This document shows, one piece after another, positions 1-8,979 of a stretch of DNA of 25,352 nucleotides (positions are counted from its first letter, which is position 1; every line of letters starts with the position of its first letter). Both the position numbers and the translations under genes were made by a program. The notes beneath the pieces were generated by a model. It was not told the DNA's origin. It saw only the letters and a program-made list of their open reading frames with translations, and did no database searches. The stretch comes from Collodictyon triciliatum (Eukaryota > CRuMs). The stretch lies in the NCBI GenBank assembly GCA_043381765.1, contig JBHJMP010001050.1:1-25352 (forward strand), read 5' to 3'.

Positions 1-404
1 TTTTTATCCTTTTTTATCCTTTTTTATCCTTTTTTATCCTTTTTTATCCTTTTTTTATCTTTTAATAAAGGGAAAAAAATCTTTTTTTATCTTTTTTATC
101 TTTTTTATCTTTTTTTATCTTTTTTTATCTTTTTTTATCTTTTTTTATCTTTTTTATCTTTTTTATCTCTTTTATCTCTTTTATCTCTTTTATCTCTTTT
201 ATCTCTTTTATCTTTTTTATCTTTTTTATCTTTTTTATCTTTTTTTATCTTTTTTATCTTTTTTTATCTTTTTTATCTTTTTATCTTTTTTTATCTTTTT
301 TATTTTTTTTATCTTTTTTATCTTTTTTATCTTTTTTATCTTTTTTATCTTTTTTATCTTTTTTATCTTTTTTATCTTTTTTATCTTTTTTATCTTTTTT
401 ATCT
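1..404 (+). repeat. TTTTTTATC-type tandem repeat in TPR intron
   Basis: Degenerate tandem array with units of 9-10 nt (TTTTTATCCT, then TTTTTTATC, then TCTTTTATC variants). It lies in the intron before the first visible TPR exon and ends about 50 nt before its acceptor. T-rich on the sense strand. The lysine/isoleucine reading frame on the other strand is an artefact of the repeat. Confidence 0.95.
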
Positions 405-1432
405 CTACGCCTCGATTTTCCCCCAGTAATTTGATTCTATCTACACCTCTCAAGGTTTCAAAAGGCACTAAAGTACTACCAGGAGTCGCTTAAAATCAGA
501 CTTCAAATTTTCGGAGAAGCACACATTGAAGTTGCAACATCATACAGCAATATTGGAGTCTCCTTTGAGAATCTTGAAAAGTACTTTCATCAATCATGTT
601 GGCAGAGATTCATAATTTTAAATTTGATTAATTTGCAATAGATACAACAAAGCTCTGAAGTATTACCAGAAGTCACTTGAAATTAGATTGAAAGTCTTTT
701 CAGAGCCCCACCCTGATGTTGCGGCGTCATATAATAATATTGCGAGTGTTTATGAAAAACTCGAAAAGTTTGAATCTAATTTATTTATTTAATAATCTCG
801 AATAAAGGAAAAAAAATTCTTGTTTGAGTTTCATCTGGTCTGCGCTACGTTTTTTTTTTTAAAAAAAAAAAACGTTTAGATATAAACAAGCGCTCGAGAA
901 TCATCAAAAGTCCCTTGAAATAAGACAGAAGGTCTTTTCGGATGCCCACCTCGATGTTGCAACTTCGTATGCTAATATTGCGAGTGTATATGAAGGGCTC
1001 GAGAAGTACGATTCTTTTCATCTGCTACCTGAGAATTCTCAGTTCATTTATTTTTTGTAATACTGATAATACACAATTTTTAGTTATGACCTAGCGCTAG
1101 AGCATTACCAGAAGGCATTATCAATGAAACAAATTATTCATGGTCAAATGCATTCGGATGTCGGGGATACACTCTACAACATTGGCGACCTATACGAGAC
1201 CCAAAAGATGTATGGTCAGGCACTCAAGATGTTTCAAGAGTCAAAAGATGTATACGTGCATGTATATGGGATAAAGCATAGCGAGACAAGTGAATGCGAA
1301 AACAGAATATCTCGATTAGTAAAGAAACTTTCCAAGGAAGCCGACAAAAGTGATGAGTTTGTGGATGAAGAGGATGAAGAATATGAGGATGTAGAGGATG
1401 AGGAAGACGAAGACAACGAAGACGAGGAAGTA

Positions 1433-1507
<75 letters not shown>

Positions 1508-1522
1508 ATCGAGCATGAATAA
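1..1522 (+). CDS. Kinesin-light-chain-type tetratricopeptide repeat protein, 3' part of gene
   Basis: Exons 455-580, 642-767, 880-1005 and 1084-1522 (stop TAA 1520-1522) are joined by GT-AG introns, all phase 2. The first three exons are each exactly 126 nt, giving one 42-residue TPR per exon. Each repeat reads roughly F/Y-x-x-A-L-x-x-x-Q-x-S-L-x-I-R, then a turn with H-x-x-V-A-x-S-Y, then N-I-x-x-x-(Y/F)-E-x-L-E-K, the KLC/TPR_12 style. The last exon carries another repeat, a partial one, and a very acidic tail ending in 25 Asp codons (1433-1507). TPR arrays are protein-protein interaction scaffolds; the partner is unknown. The start codon lies left of the window: the sequence before 455 is intronic, with an in-frame stop just upstream and an AG acceptor at 453-454. 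A poly(A) signal candidate AATAAA lies at 1597-1602. The TPR call is strong; a true kinesin light chain is not implied. Confidence 0.88.
1433..1507 (+). repeat. In-frame (GAT)25 microsatellite encoding poly-Asp
   Basis: Perfect GAT trinucleotide run inside the last TPR exon. It encodes 25 consecutive aspartates just before the C-terminus and follows a less regular Glu/Asp-rich stretch. Length variation here would change the acidic tail without shifting the frame. Confidence 0.95.
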
Positions 1523-1728
1523 CAGAATAGAAGCATTTCCGACGCCCTTCATTACCCTAGCGTCACCTCTAACTCGGGCTGCGCACCAAAACGAATAATA
1601 AACGTAAACAAAAAGACAACAGAATATTAAAATTGATCGATAGCTTAAAAAAAAAAACAGAGTTGAAAACAGTGGCTTGACTCACAAACAACTTAGAAAA
1701 GCTTCCTAAGGCATCACACACAGAAAAG
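1523..1728. other. Intergenic spacer between TPR and COA5 genes
   Basis: 206 bp between two genes on the same strand. It holds a candidate poly(A) signal AATAAA at 1597-1602 for the TPR gene and the short COA5 5' region. No TATA box or other motif was recognised. Confidence 0.5.
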
Positions 1729-2867
1729 ATGTCCTCCTCGTGCACAGGGATCAAGGAAGACCTCTACTTGTGTCTGGCTCAAAGTGACTGCATCAAGAGT
1801 GGAAACCCTGTGAAGGAATGCCTGAAACCCAACGCAGAAGTGCGGGTCAAAAAAAAAAAAACATGCACCTCTCATGTCCCTCTTTCTTTTCCATTTTTCT
1901 TTTCCGTTTTTCTTCTTTTTTTCTTCCTTTTTTCCTTATTTCCTTTTTTCCTTTTTTCCTTTTTTCCTTTTTTCCTTTTTTCCTTTTTTCCTTTTTTCCT
2001 TTTTCCCTTTATTGTTAAAGTTATTTTTTCTTTTTTCTTTTAGTTTATTCTATCATGCTTTATATCGTATAGTTTCTTTTCATTTCCTTCATTATGTCAA
2101 GATGTACACACTCAAAAACTCACTCTTCTCTAGGAAAACGCACAACTTTATCCTTGTCTCTAGAAACTAGTTGCGCTCTCCTTTTTTTTTCTCCTACTTG
2201 CCTTGTGCTGCTTTGACATAATCACTTCTCATGTATGACCAGGGTGTTCCTGAGGCATGCCGCAAACTGCAGAAGGCCTTCTTTGAGTGTCGACGAGGCC
2301 AGGTCCGTTTCTCGCATCATTACGTTCGAAAATAACTCGATAATCATGCTAGGCATCACATCAAATCATTGAAATCATTGAAATCCAAATCTCCACACAA
2401 ATACAAGAATGAAATGAAATGCAATTAAAAGCCAGGAGAAGATAAGATTTAGCATATACCATAATTACAGCTACAGCATACGTCCCCATTTCATATTTTA
2501 TTCTGCTGATGTGCGTATGTTAATTTGAGGAGTTGCATCTTGGGTGACCTGACAAAGGCTGCCTTTTTTTTTCTCTATGTTCTGTTCCAACCAAACTATT
2601 CTAAAATTATCTTATTTCGGTTTATCTTATGTTGTGTTATTACCTCCATTATATATTACGGAGGTAATAATACGACATCTTACATCTGAATCGGTTTTTT
2701 TTTAAAAAAAAAAAGTACTCACAAACAAAAAGTGAAAAGCAAGTTGTGTTTATTGCGATGATGTGACATCCAGAAGAACCCCGTTTTATTCTCGTGTTTA
2801 ATTTTAAAATGGGACTACTTCGCAGCTCGACATGCGCAATCGCTTCCGTGGGAACCCTGGGTACTGA
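1729..2867 (+). CDS. COA5: Cytochrome c oxidase assembly factor Pet191/COA5, twin CX9C protein
   Basis: Three exons, 1729-1839, 2243-2302 and 2826-2867 (TGA), joined in phase 0 by GT-AG introns of 403 and 523 nt. They give a 70-residue protein (human COA5 is 74). It has two CX9C motifs, C5-C15 and C43-C53, with further cysteines at 21 and 32, and the family signature G-I/L-K-E-D-L near the start. The short last exon encodes the conserved tail L-D-M-R-N-R-F-R-G-N-P-G-Y. Pet191/COA5 proteins are imported into the mitochondrial intermembrane space and are needed for complex IV assembly. Without the last splice, translation would stop early at 2332-2334 and lose the conserved tail, so the third exon is well supported. 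AATAAA at 2894-2899 is a plausible poly(A) signal. Confidence 0.95.
1939..2006 (+). repeat. (CCTTTTTT)n repeat in COA5 intron 1
   Basis: Eight-nucleotide CCTTTTTT unit repeated about eight times, flanked by looser T/C-rich sequence (1878-2040). It lies inside COA5 intron 1 and is pyrimidine-only on the sense strand. Overlapping phenylalanine-rich reading frames here are artefacts. Confidence 0.92.
2637..2670. other. Perfect 11-bp inverted repeat in COA5 intron 2
   Basis: Arms TTATTACCTCC (2637-2647) and GGAGGTAATAA (2660-2670) are exact reverse complements around a 12-nt AT-rich loop. The hairpin could form in RNA or DNA. It is not at a splice site and its function is unknown. Confidence 0.8.
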
Positions 2868-2893
2868 ACCATCTCTTGAATCAATCTTGCATG

Positions 2894-2899
2894 AATAAA
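2894..2899 (+). promoter_or_regulatory. Candidate poly(A) signal of COA5
   Basis: AATAAA 27 nt after the COA5 stop codon. The distance is typical; no transcript evidence is available. Confidence 0.5.
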
Positions 2900-3217
2900 G
2901 GCCGCCAAACTCAGTGCTTGGAGCTTTCGGTCTGACGCCAAATAGGTTTTTGCTTCGTCCTTATTTTCAGCAGCCAAACGCTGTCCATAGCCGATATGAA
3001 GAGAGAAGCAGCGACGCGGATGCGGACGCGATGCTGAGATGTAGAATTGATTCGTTTGAAACAAAGAAAACCTACAAGGAGGTATTCAAGCATAATCGAC
3101 TTTACGTGATTTTCATGCATCTGTATCTTCAGGAAGTGAAGGCACCGGGCGTGAAGAGAGTCCAGACGCGGGAGTTCATTTTTCGTTTCCCTTTTTTTTT
3201 TTTTTTTAGGCGAAGCA

Positions 3218-3261
3218 GAGTAACATATATTCCCGTGATTTGAAAAAAAAATATGTTACTC
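3218..3261. other. Perfect 11-bp inverted repeat downstream of COA5
   Basis: GAGTAACATAT (3218-3228) and ATATGTTACTC (3251-3261) are exact reverse complements with a 22-nt loop that includes a 9-A run. A T-run precedes the left arm. Function unknown. Confidence 0.8.
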
Positions 3262-3656
3262 GCGACGCGAGCCGTCAAGAGTGGCAGTTGGATGGTTCTA
3301 GCTGCGCACTTATTTCTTTAGAGAAGCTGCTACTTCTTTAACCTTCTCCGTCCCTTTCGCATATATCTTGCGCAGAAAACACACCAGCAGAATCGTTTGT
3401 CAGGGTGGACCGCTTTTGATTCCACCCCTCAAAGCACCAGCCTGATGGCATGAAAAGAAGAAAGTATGGGTCTCCACTTTTTGGTCTTTAATTTCAAAGA
3501 AGGGGGGTAAAATAAGAGTGGTTGCATGAGACACAGCTATGGAGCAAGTATGAAAAAGAGGATGAGGGAAAAGAAATGAATGAATAGGAAACGGAATGTG
3601 TGAATCTGTTCATGCATAAGAGAAGTACAACACGAGAGCCGAATAAATGATGCTGT

Positions 3657-6272
3657 CTAGGAAGCATATGTAAATTTGCAATTTGTTTCGCAGATAGTGT
3701 TTCCCCCATCGGTCGACAGCGCCACAGTAACAGGGTTTCCCAGTTGCGGATGATACGGTGGAATATTGATGATTAACCAGCCAACCTCTGCGTGAATAGG
3801 GCGCAGAACCACACCTCCAAAGATAATGACCGAGTTTGGCCCTGGATTCAGATCCACGCCCAGCACAACTACTGGAATTCCACCTTCGGTTGGCCCGTGG
3901 TTTGGGATGATTCCTGATATCGATGGAGAGCCTTCGTCTCTAATGCCTGGGAGGGGCGGTAGGTTAGAAGAGCAGCTCCAAAGAGTGTTACGTTTTTTTT
4001 TTTTTATGATGGTGAGAATAGTGGCTTGGCTAAATATTTTTTTTAATGTATAATTTCATATAGAGCAAATAAAAGGAAAATGGTGTGCAAATAAGTGTGC
4101 GATGGACTGTGATATTTGTCTTGCATTTGGTAATTATTTATTTTTATTTTTTTGTGTGCTATCTCCATGAAAATAACATAAAAATTGTGGCTATTAGCGA
4201 GATACTTACTTGCGTTGAGTTGACTTGTATGTGAATACACTTCGATAGGGTCACTAAGAGATTCGGCACCTGTCTGCTCCAGAGATCCATTTTCGTGCTT
4301 CCGAAGTAGCTGGAATCTGAGAGTAACTCGATTGCAATCCAGCTGCTTGCACGTATGCCTTAGTTTGATTTTCTTGAAGCTAAGAACGCGACTCGATGGT
4401 ATCTGTATTTTGTTAAAATATTTGTTTATTATTGTAAGGTCGAATAATATTGATAATAATGATAATAAAAGAATTAGGGAATTATCGGAATACATTTTGG
4501 TGAATATATGATTAATAGATAAAGAAAAGTGAAAGAAAAATGGGAAATTTATGTATATAATTATAAACACAAACGAACTAAATGGAAAGTGGATGAAAGA
4601 AAATAGTATTAATTGGATACCTGCTGCAAGGATGAGCCTTGAATGCCATCATCAATCTCCTGCGTCTCACCATAACGCACGAGGGTAACTCGTACAACGT
4701 AATGATCCACCTCAGCATCGCGCAACCCTTCCACCCGGATGGCAGGCACTGGATTCAGAATCTTGTCCTTGATTGTCTCCTTCGGAGGCTGCTTCGTGAT
4801 ATGTATGAGGGCATCAATCTTGGGCCCGGACCTGAGACCAAACCCAAACCCAAACCCAAACCCAAACCCAAACCCAGCGAAGCAGAAAGACATTAGGAGC
4901 GCCGTCGCATCACAAATTCCACAGGAACACAGACACAAACAACAAAATAAATTTGAGCAAAATGTATATGTATATAGGGTAAGGATTAGGGTTAGGGGTG
5001 GATGGATGGATGGATGGATGGATGGATGGATGGATGGATGGATGGATGGATGGATGGATGGATGGATGGATGGATGGATGGATGGATGGATGGATGGATG
5101 GGTTGATAGGTTGATGGATTGATGGATTGATGGATTGATGGGTTGATGGATGAGTAAACGAACGAATGAATATGAGTTGAACAATTAGGACGGACAATTT
5201 CACAAATTGGCAGCACGACAAAAAGGTAAGAGGATGCACGGACTTACGGGGAGAGGACACGGGCCGAACCCGGATATGAAGTGGAGACCAAGGAGGATTG
5301 CGACTGCGAGTGTGAGTGGGTGAAGAGACTGGAGGAGAGGGAGGCAGAGGAAGGCGGGGAAGCCGGGTAGTGGGATGTGGCCAAGGGGGCGGGTGCAGAT
5401 GCAGATGTGAATGGGTGCTGGGGAGAGTGGAGGAGCGGGGAGTGCAGGGGGCAGGGGATGCCGTTTGCGAGGCAGTGGGCGTCGAGGGTGACGAGCTGGG
5501 GCTTGCGGAAGAGGAGGGTGAGGAGCTGGAGCTGGAAGTCGTGGACATGGGCCATGACGTGGTGGAGGGAGAGGAGGACGTGCTCGGGGAGGCGCAGGAC
5601 GGCGGCGAGGAAGGGGAAGAGGTCGTGCTCGTCGGGCGGGACGTCGAGGAGGCAGAGGCGCAGGAAGGCGAGGGCGTCGGCGTCGGGCAAGGGGAGTGCG
5701 CGGCGCCAGGCGAGGAGGATGTGGGGCTGCGTGGCGGTCTGGAGGAAGATCTGCTGCAGGCGGCCGAGCGTGCGGACCTGGCGCACAAAGGAGGCGTTGC
5801 GGGGCAGATGGGCCTGCATGGCCAGCAGGGCGTCGACGTGGGGGAAAGCGCGCAGCAGCGTGTGCAGATGCAGCGTCTTGAGCAGGAAGAGCAGCGCCCG
5901 CGCCCGGCCCTCTGCGCCCTCGTCGCCGTGCGCCGCGCCGGCCAGCTGCTGCCATGGGAGCCCCAGCTGCAGACTCAGCGCCTGGTACAGGTTCTGCAGC
6001 GTCTGCACGTCCGGCAGCCGCTCGGCCAGTTGCTGCAGGCCCGGCAGCACCACGCACAGCTGGTCCGCAACCACCGCCAGGTGATGATCCCCGCCCGGCC
6101 CGCTCTCGTGCAGCTGCCCGAGCCACACGTCCTCCTCGAAGATCCACACCCGCCACACAAGCCGCACAAGCTGCTCCCCCTCCGTCAGCCGCTGCAGCAG
6201 CCCCGCAACCCCGCCCACGTCCACCACAGAGTGCGGCGTCAGATTCAGCCCTCCGAAAACACTCTGCGACAT
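3657..6272 (-). CDS. IPT/TIG-domain protein with Rel-homology-like region, probable transcription factor
   Basis: Minus-strand exons 6272-5248, 4831-4621, 4402-4210 and 3946-3657 (stop TAG) join in phases 2, 0 and 1 to give 572 aa. The donors at exons 1 and 3 are GTAAGT. Residues 1 to about 255 are Leu-rich and probably alpha-helical, in no family I recognise. About 256-341 is Ser/Pro/His-rich. About 342-480 resembles the p53/Rel-like Ig fold: a beta stretch V-x-V-T-L-V, then R-V-T-L-R-F-x-L-L with H-E-N-G-S and S-D-P-I, as in the end of NF-kB Rel-homology domains. It lacks the classical DNA-recognition loop of NF-kB. About 480-571 is a clear IPT/TIG domain ([12 protein letters not shown] ... 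F-G-G ... F-T-Y). This order suggests a nuclear DNA-binding protein; a Mga2/Spt23-like protein is an alternative. The IPT call is strong and the Rel-like call moderate. Confidence 0.8.
4842..4876 (-). repeat. (GGGTTT)6 tract beside a 3' splice site
   Basis: On the plus strand six CCC blocks at 6-nt period (4843-4875); on the sense (minus) strand GGGTTT x6. It ends about 10 nt upstream of the acceptor AG at 4833-4832 of the IPT gene. It resembles a telomeric repeat and could form a G-quadruplex in the pre-mRNA. Confidence 0.85.
4980..5101. repeat. (TGGA)n microsatellite with adjacent telomere-like TTAGGG
   Basis: About 25 near-perfect TGGA units, followed to 5151 by degenerate TTGA/TGGA copies. 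At 4984-4998 the array is preceded by a GGATTAGGGTTAGGGG-type stretch with two TTAGGG-like units. All lie in intron 1 of the IPT gene (4832-5247). The His-Pro-Ser-Ile and Trp-Met-Asp-Gly reading frames here are repeat artefacts. Confidence 0.92.
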
Positions 6273-6342
6273 TCTTGCTGTTCTTGTTGCCCCGGCTTTC
6301 GGTCTCTGTCTTCTTGCTTTGATGGGGGTTCTTGTCTGGCTG

Positions 6343-6705
6343 CGGTGGTTGTTTTTTGTGGTTGTTTTTTGTGGTTGTTTTTTGTGGTTGTTTTTGTTTT
6401 TGTTTTTGTTTTTGTTTTTGTTTTTGTTTTTGTTTTTGTTTTTGTTTTTGTTTTTGTTTTTGTTTTTGTTTTGTTGTTTTGTTGTTTTGTTGTCGTTTTC
6501 TTTTCCTTTCTTTTCCTTTCTTTTCCTTTCTTTTCCTTTCTTTTCCTTTCTTTTCCTTTCTTTTCTTTTCTTTTNNNNNNNTTTCTTTTCTTTTCTTTTC
6601 TTTTCTTTCCTTCTTTTCTTTTCTTTTCTTTTCTTTTCTTTTCTTTTCTTTTCTTTTCTTTTCTTTTCTTTTCTTTTCTTTTCTTTTCTTTTCTTTTCTT
6701 TGTTT
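6343..6705. repeat. Compound pyrimidine-rich repeat block with 7-N assembly gap
   Basis: In order: three copies of a 13-nt TTTTTTGTGGTTG unit (about 6352-6390), about 14 TTTTTG units (6391-6473), TTTTG copies, about seven CTTTTCCTTT units (6498-6565) and about 25 TTTTC units (6566-6701), interrupted by seven Ns at 6575-6581. The block lies directly upstream of the IPT gene start codon, where the sense strand is polypurine. Long Lys/Glu or Phe reading frames across it are artefacts. Confidence 0.95.
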
Positions 6706-7952
6706 ACTTTTCTTTTTATCAAGTGACCATACTTGTTTCCAGGCTTTCTTTATCATCCTTTGACTTCATCTTCACTTTCTCATGTAATCCCACAAGAGTC
6801 CACTTTGCCGAACGTCTACTTTTTTTAAAAAAATAAAAAAGAAAAGAAAAAAGGAGAATAACATACTTTCTTGGGTTGAACATTGATGAAACTCTATTCT
6901 CATATGTTTACTCTTATTATCGAATAGGATTCCACCTTACTTTTCTATTACACCATATATGTTGTTAGTTGCAAATACATAGAATAAATGCTGATGAATG
7001 TGTCGACTCGCAAAGTTGTCCCCCGAATAAACGTGGAGCACACAAGGTATTGGAGTGAATAAAAAAGTTTTCCCTCTTTTTTAAACTATTTGGCATATAA
7101 ATAACTTCAGAAATACATCAACTCTTTGAAGCAAGAACGTGCCATTCAAATAGATTGCAGATACGACTTTGGACTCCCATCATATGTATTATGTACAAAT
7201 GTGTTGATTGCCAATTAATTGTCAAGCTACCACTAGCTTCATTGTAAAAACGACTTGACTGGTGTAATCACTCACATAAATGATATTTTGCGTAGAGGCA
7301 TGGGCGCTTTAGAATCGCCTGACAACACGGCATCGGATACAAAGTTTGTTTTATGTAAAATATATCAAACTACATAAAAAAATGACATTGGCAAATGGTG
7401 AAAACGAGATTTCTTTCTATTTATTCGATTCAAACGGGGAAAGACAAGACTAAATGACAACATGATTTTACATTACTGGTGTTTCATTGTATTTAATGAT
7501 AATCTAAGCATCCAAAACAATATGTCCAGGAATGAAACGGAAAGCCTGAATGTAAGATAGTATCCAAATGAAAGTATATGGCGACGTGTTTATGAACGTT
7601 ATACACCGGAACAAAATATTGACCTCATTTATTAATTACCTTCTATATAAAATAATTAAACTCAGTCCACTCTCAAGCCGCAGATAGATGTTACGAAGGG
7701 CAAGATTTTATTCTCTATTTTCGTCAACTTAGAGACCTTCAGAGCACTAAAGTCCTAGTTAGCCTATTTTCTAATTATCAAAAAGTATAGAGCTATGCTT
7801 CACACAGTTGCAGGGGGCTGATGTTGCCAAGGAAACGTCAACGAAACAGAGACAAGTGGGGTTGAATGTACGGAAGGAATTATTTCAATCAAACCAAATA
7901 TTTTGCTCTTTTCTTTTACAAAAGACCGCATATCACTCGATGTATTACTGAT
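6706..7952. other. Long spacer upstream of the IPT gene, no confident gene
   Basis: About 1.25 kb of AT-rich DNA between the repeat block and the 3' end of the next minus-strand gene. A T7A7 tract lies at 6820-6833. Short exon-like open stretches were seen on the plus strand near 6988-7048 and 7111-7215, but their splice phases do not join cleanly and no family was recognised. Confidence 0.5.
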
Positions 7953-8516
7953 TTAAGATTGAAACCTGTTAGCATACACCAAAGAGGCCACCTGTGCCAA
8001 AGCTCGCATCCGGTCGTCCTCAAAAGATGTGTGACATAAAGACTCGAAAGGACTGTGAGGGTTTGCTTGAATAATTTATATATATGGAGGTCAACAATGC
8101 CATCCAGTTTACGAAACATGGCCGTATACATGAAGATGTCCTCGCTTTTCTTGTTAAAATACAAATAATCTAAATGAAGAATTAATCGTGCCATTTGATT
8201 ATCAACTTGAAGTCATCAATTCAATTTTTCTATTAGTCACTTATAAAGTACTTAATGGATTGCATAGTCTATGAGGAGTTTATAGACTTGCGTGCGCTCA
8301 CCCCAAGGTCGCAATCTGAGGAGCCTAAAATAAGTGCGCCTTACGGACAAAGCATAAGTCCTGTGACGATGCGTTACAACAAAAAGGTGCAAAAAATTAT
8401 TGGATGCTAAGATATTCCATAATGTAGATGGTGAGCTTTTTCTCTTCAAAATGTAATAACTTTCGTAACTTTACGCATACTTTTGGCATACAGCAAGAGA
8501 AGGCCCTTCAAAAAAG
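7953..8516 (-). CDS. Unrecognised protein, C-terminal four exons
   Basis: Minus-strand exons 8516-8481, 8360-8302, 8169-8113 and 8065-7953 (stop TAA) join in phases 2, 1 and 1 across GT-AG introns (donors GTATGC, GTGAGC, GTAAAC). They give about 87 residues with Tyr/Arg-rich then Phe/Pro/Asp-containing segments, ending S-L-V-Y-A-N-R-F-Q-S. I recognise no family. The 5' part is unresolved. A tentative extension uses a 17-nt exon near 8808-8792 and an ATG at 8957, giving a basic N-terminus, but it would overlap the region where the divergent IQ gene begins. The (AAT)n array at 8600-8697 would lie in the upstream intron. Three consecutive phase-consistent junctions support a real gene; its product is unknown. 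Confidence 0.6.
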
Positions 8517-8598
8517 CTATGGAAAAGAATTTTCATGGAAATCGCAAAAAGATGAGGTCAATTTTTTTTTGTTGCTGCATGCGTGATTATATTTATGT

Positions 8599-8701
<103 letters not shown>

Positions 8702-8979
8702 TAACAATAATTCATAATCGTTTTGGGTTTAAAATTTTTAATTAAACAAAAATTATCATATCTATTTCTGAAAAAGACAAGTAAATCATGCATACCTCTG
8801 ATTTGAACAAACCTATGATATTGTGATAATTTGTTACGTTAACATATAAGTGAAATAACACTCTATTATCATCACCTTATATTATCTATCAGCTCATTAG
8901 ATATACTATGATATTATTCCTTTCTCTTCTTTTTTTTTTCATATTATACAGCGCCATCAAGGTAGCCTATTCTCTAAGA

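Larger units (their letters stand above)
2868..3656. other. Spacer between convergent COA5 and IPT-domain genes
   Basis: 789 bp between two 3' ends, containing the COA5 poly(A) signal candidate (2894-2899) and an 11-bp inverted repeat (3218-3261). Short open stretches exist on both strands, for example minus-strand codons around 3318-3400 ending in an A-A-S-L-K-K-stop tail. None has a start, a convincing splice site or a recognisable family, so no gene is called. Confidence 0.5.

Noticed and set aside
2804-3064. Minus-strand ORF over the last COA5 exon
   Set aside because: Overlaps the well-supported plus-strand COA5 exon 3 and has no family similarity.
4609-4893. Unspliced start of the IPT protein with a Phe-Gly repeat N-terminus from ATG 4893
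   Set aside because: It would also be in frame, but the AG acceptor at 4833-4832 joins exactly in phase 2 to the GTAAGT donor at 5247 of the GC-rich exon, and the Phe-Gly codons are a hexanucleotide repeat. Kept as an alternative only.
4609-5216. His-Pro-Ser-Ile and Trp-Met-Asp-Gly repeat ORFs
   Set aside because: Translations of the TGGA microsatellite in an intron.
5200-6756. 518-codon minus-strand ORF in another frame of the same region
   Set aside because: Begins in Lys/Glu repeat translation and becomes Ala/Pro/Arg-rich low complexity. It does not splice to the IPT exons in frame.
5316-6836. 506-codon plus-strand ORF opposite the IPT gene exon 1
   Set aside because: Gly/Glu/Gln-rich low-complexity translation running into Phe/Val repeats. 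It is a GC-driven shadow of the minus-strand exon, which has coherent codon use and phase-matched splicing.
6970-7250. Possible plus-strand exons (an ATG at about 6988 and an open stretch from 7111)
   Set aside because: The donor phase at 7048 and the acceptor frame at 7111 do not match without a stop, and no family is recognised.
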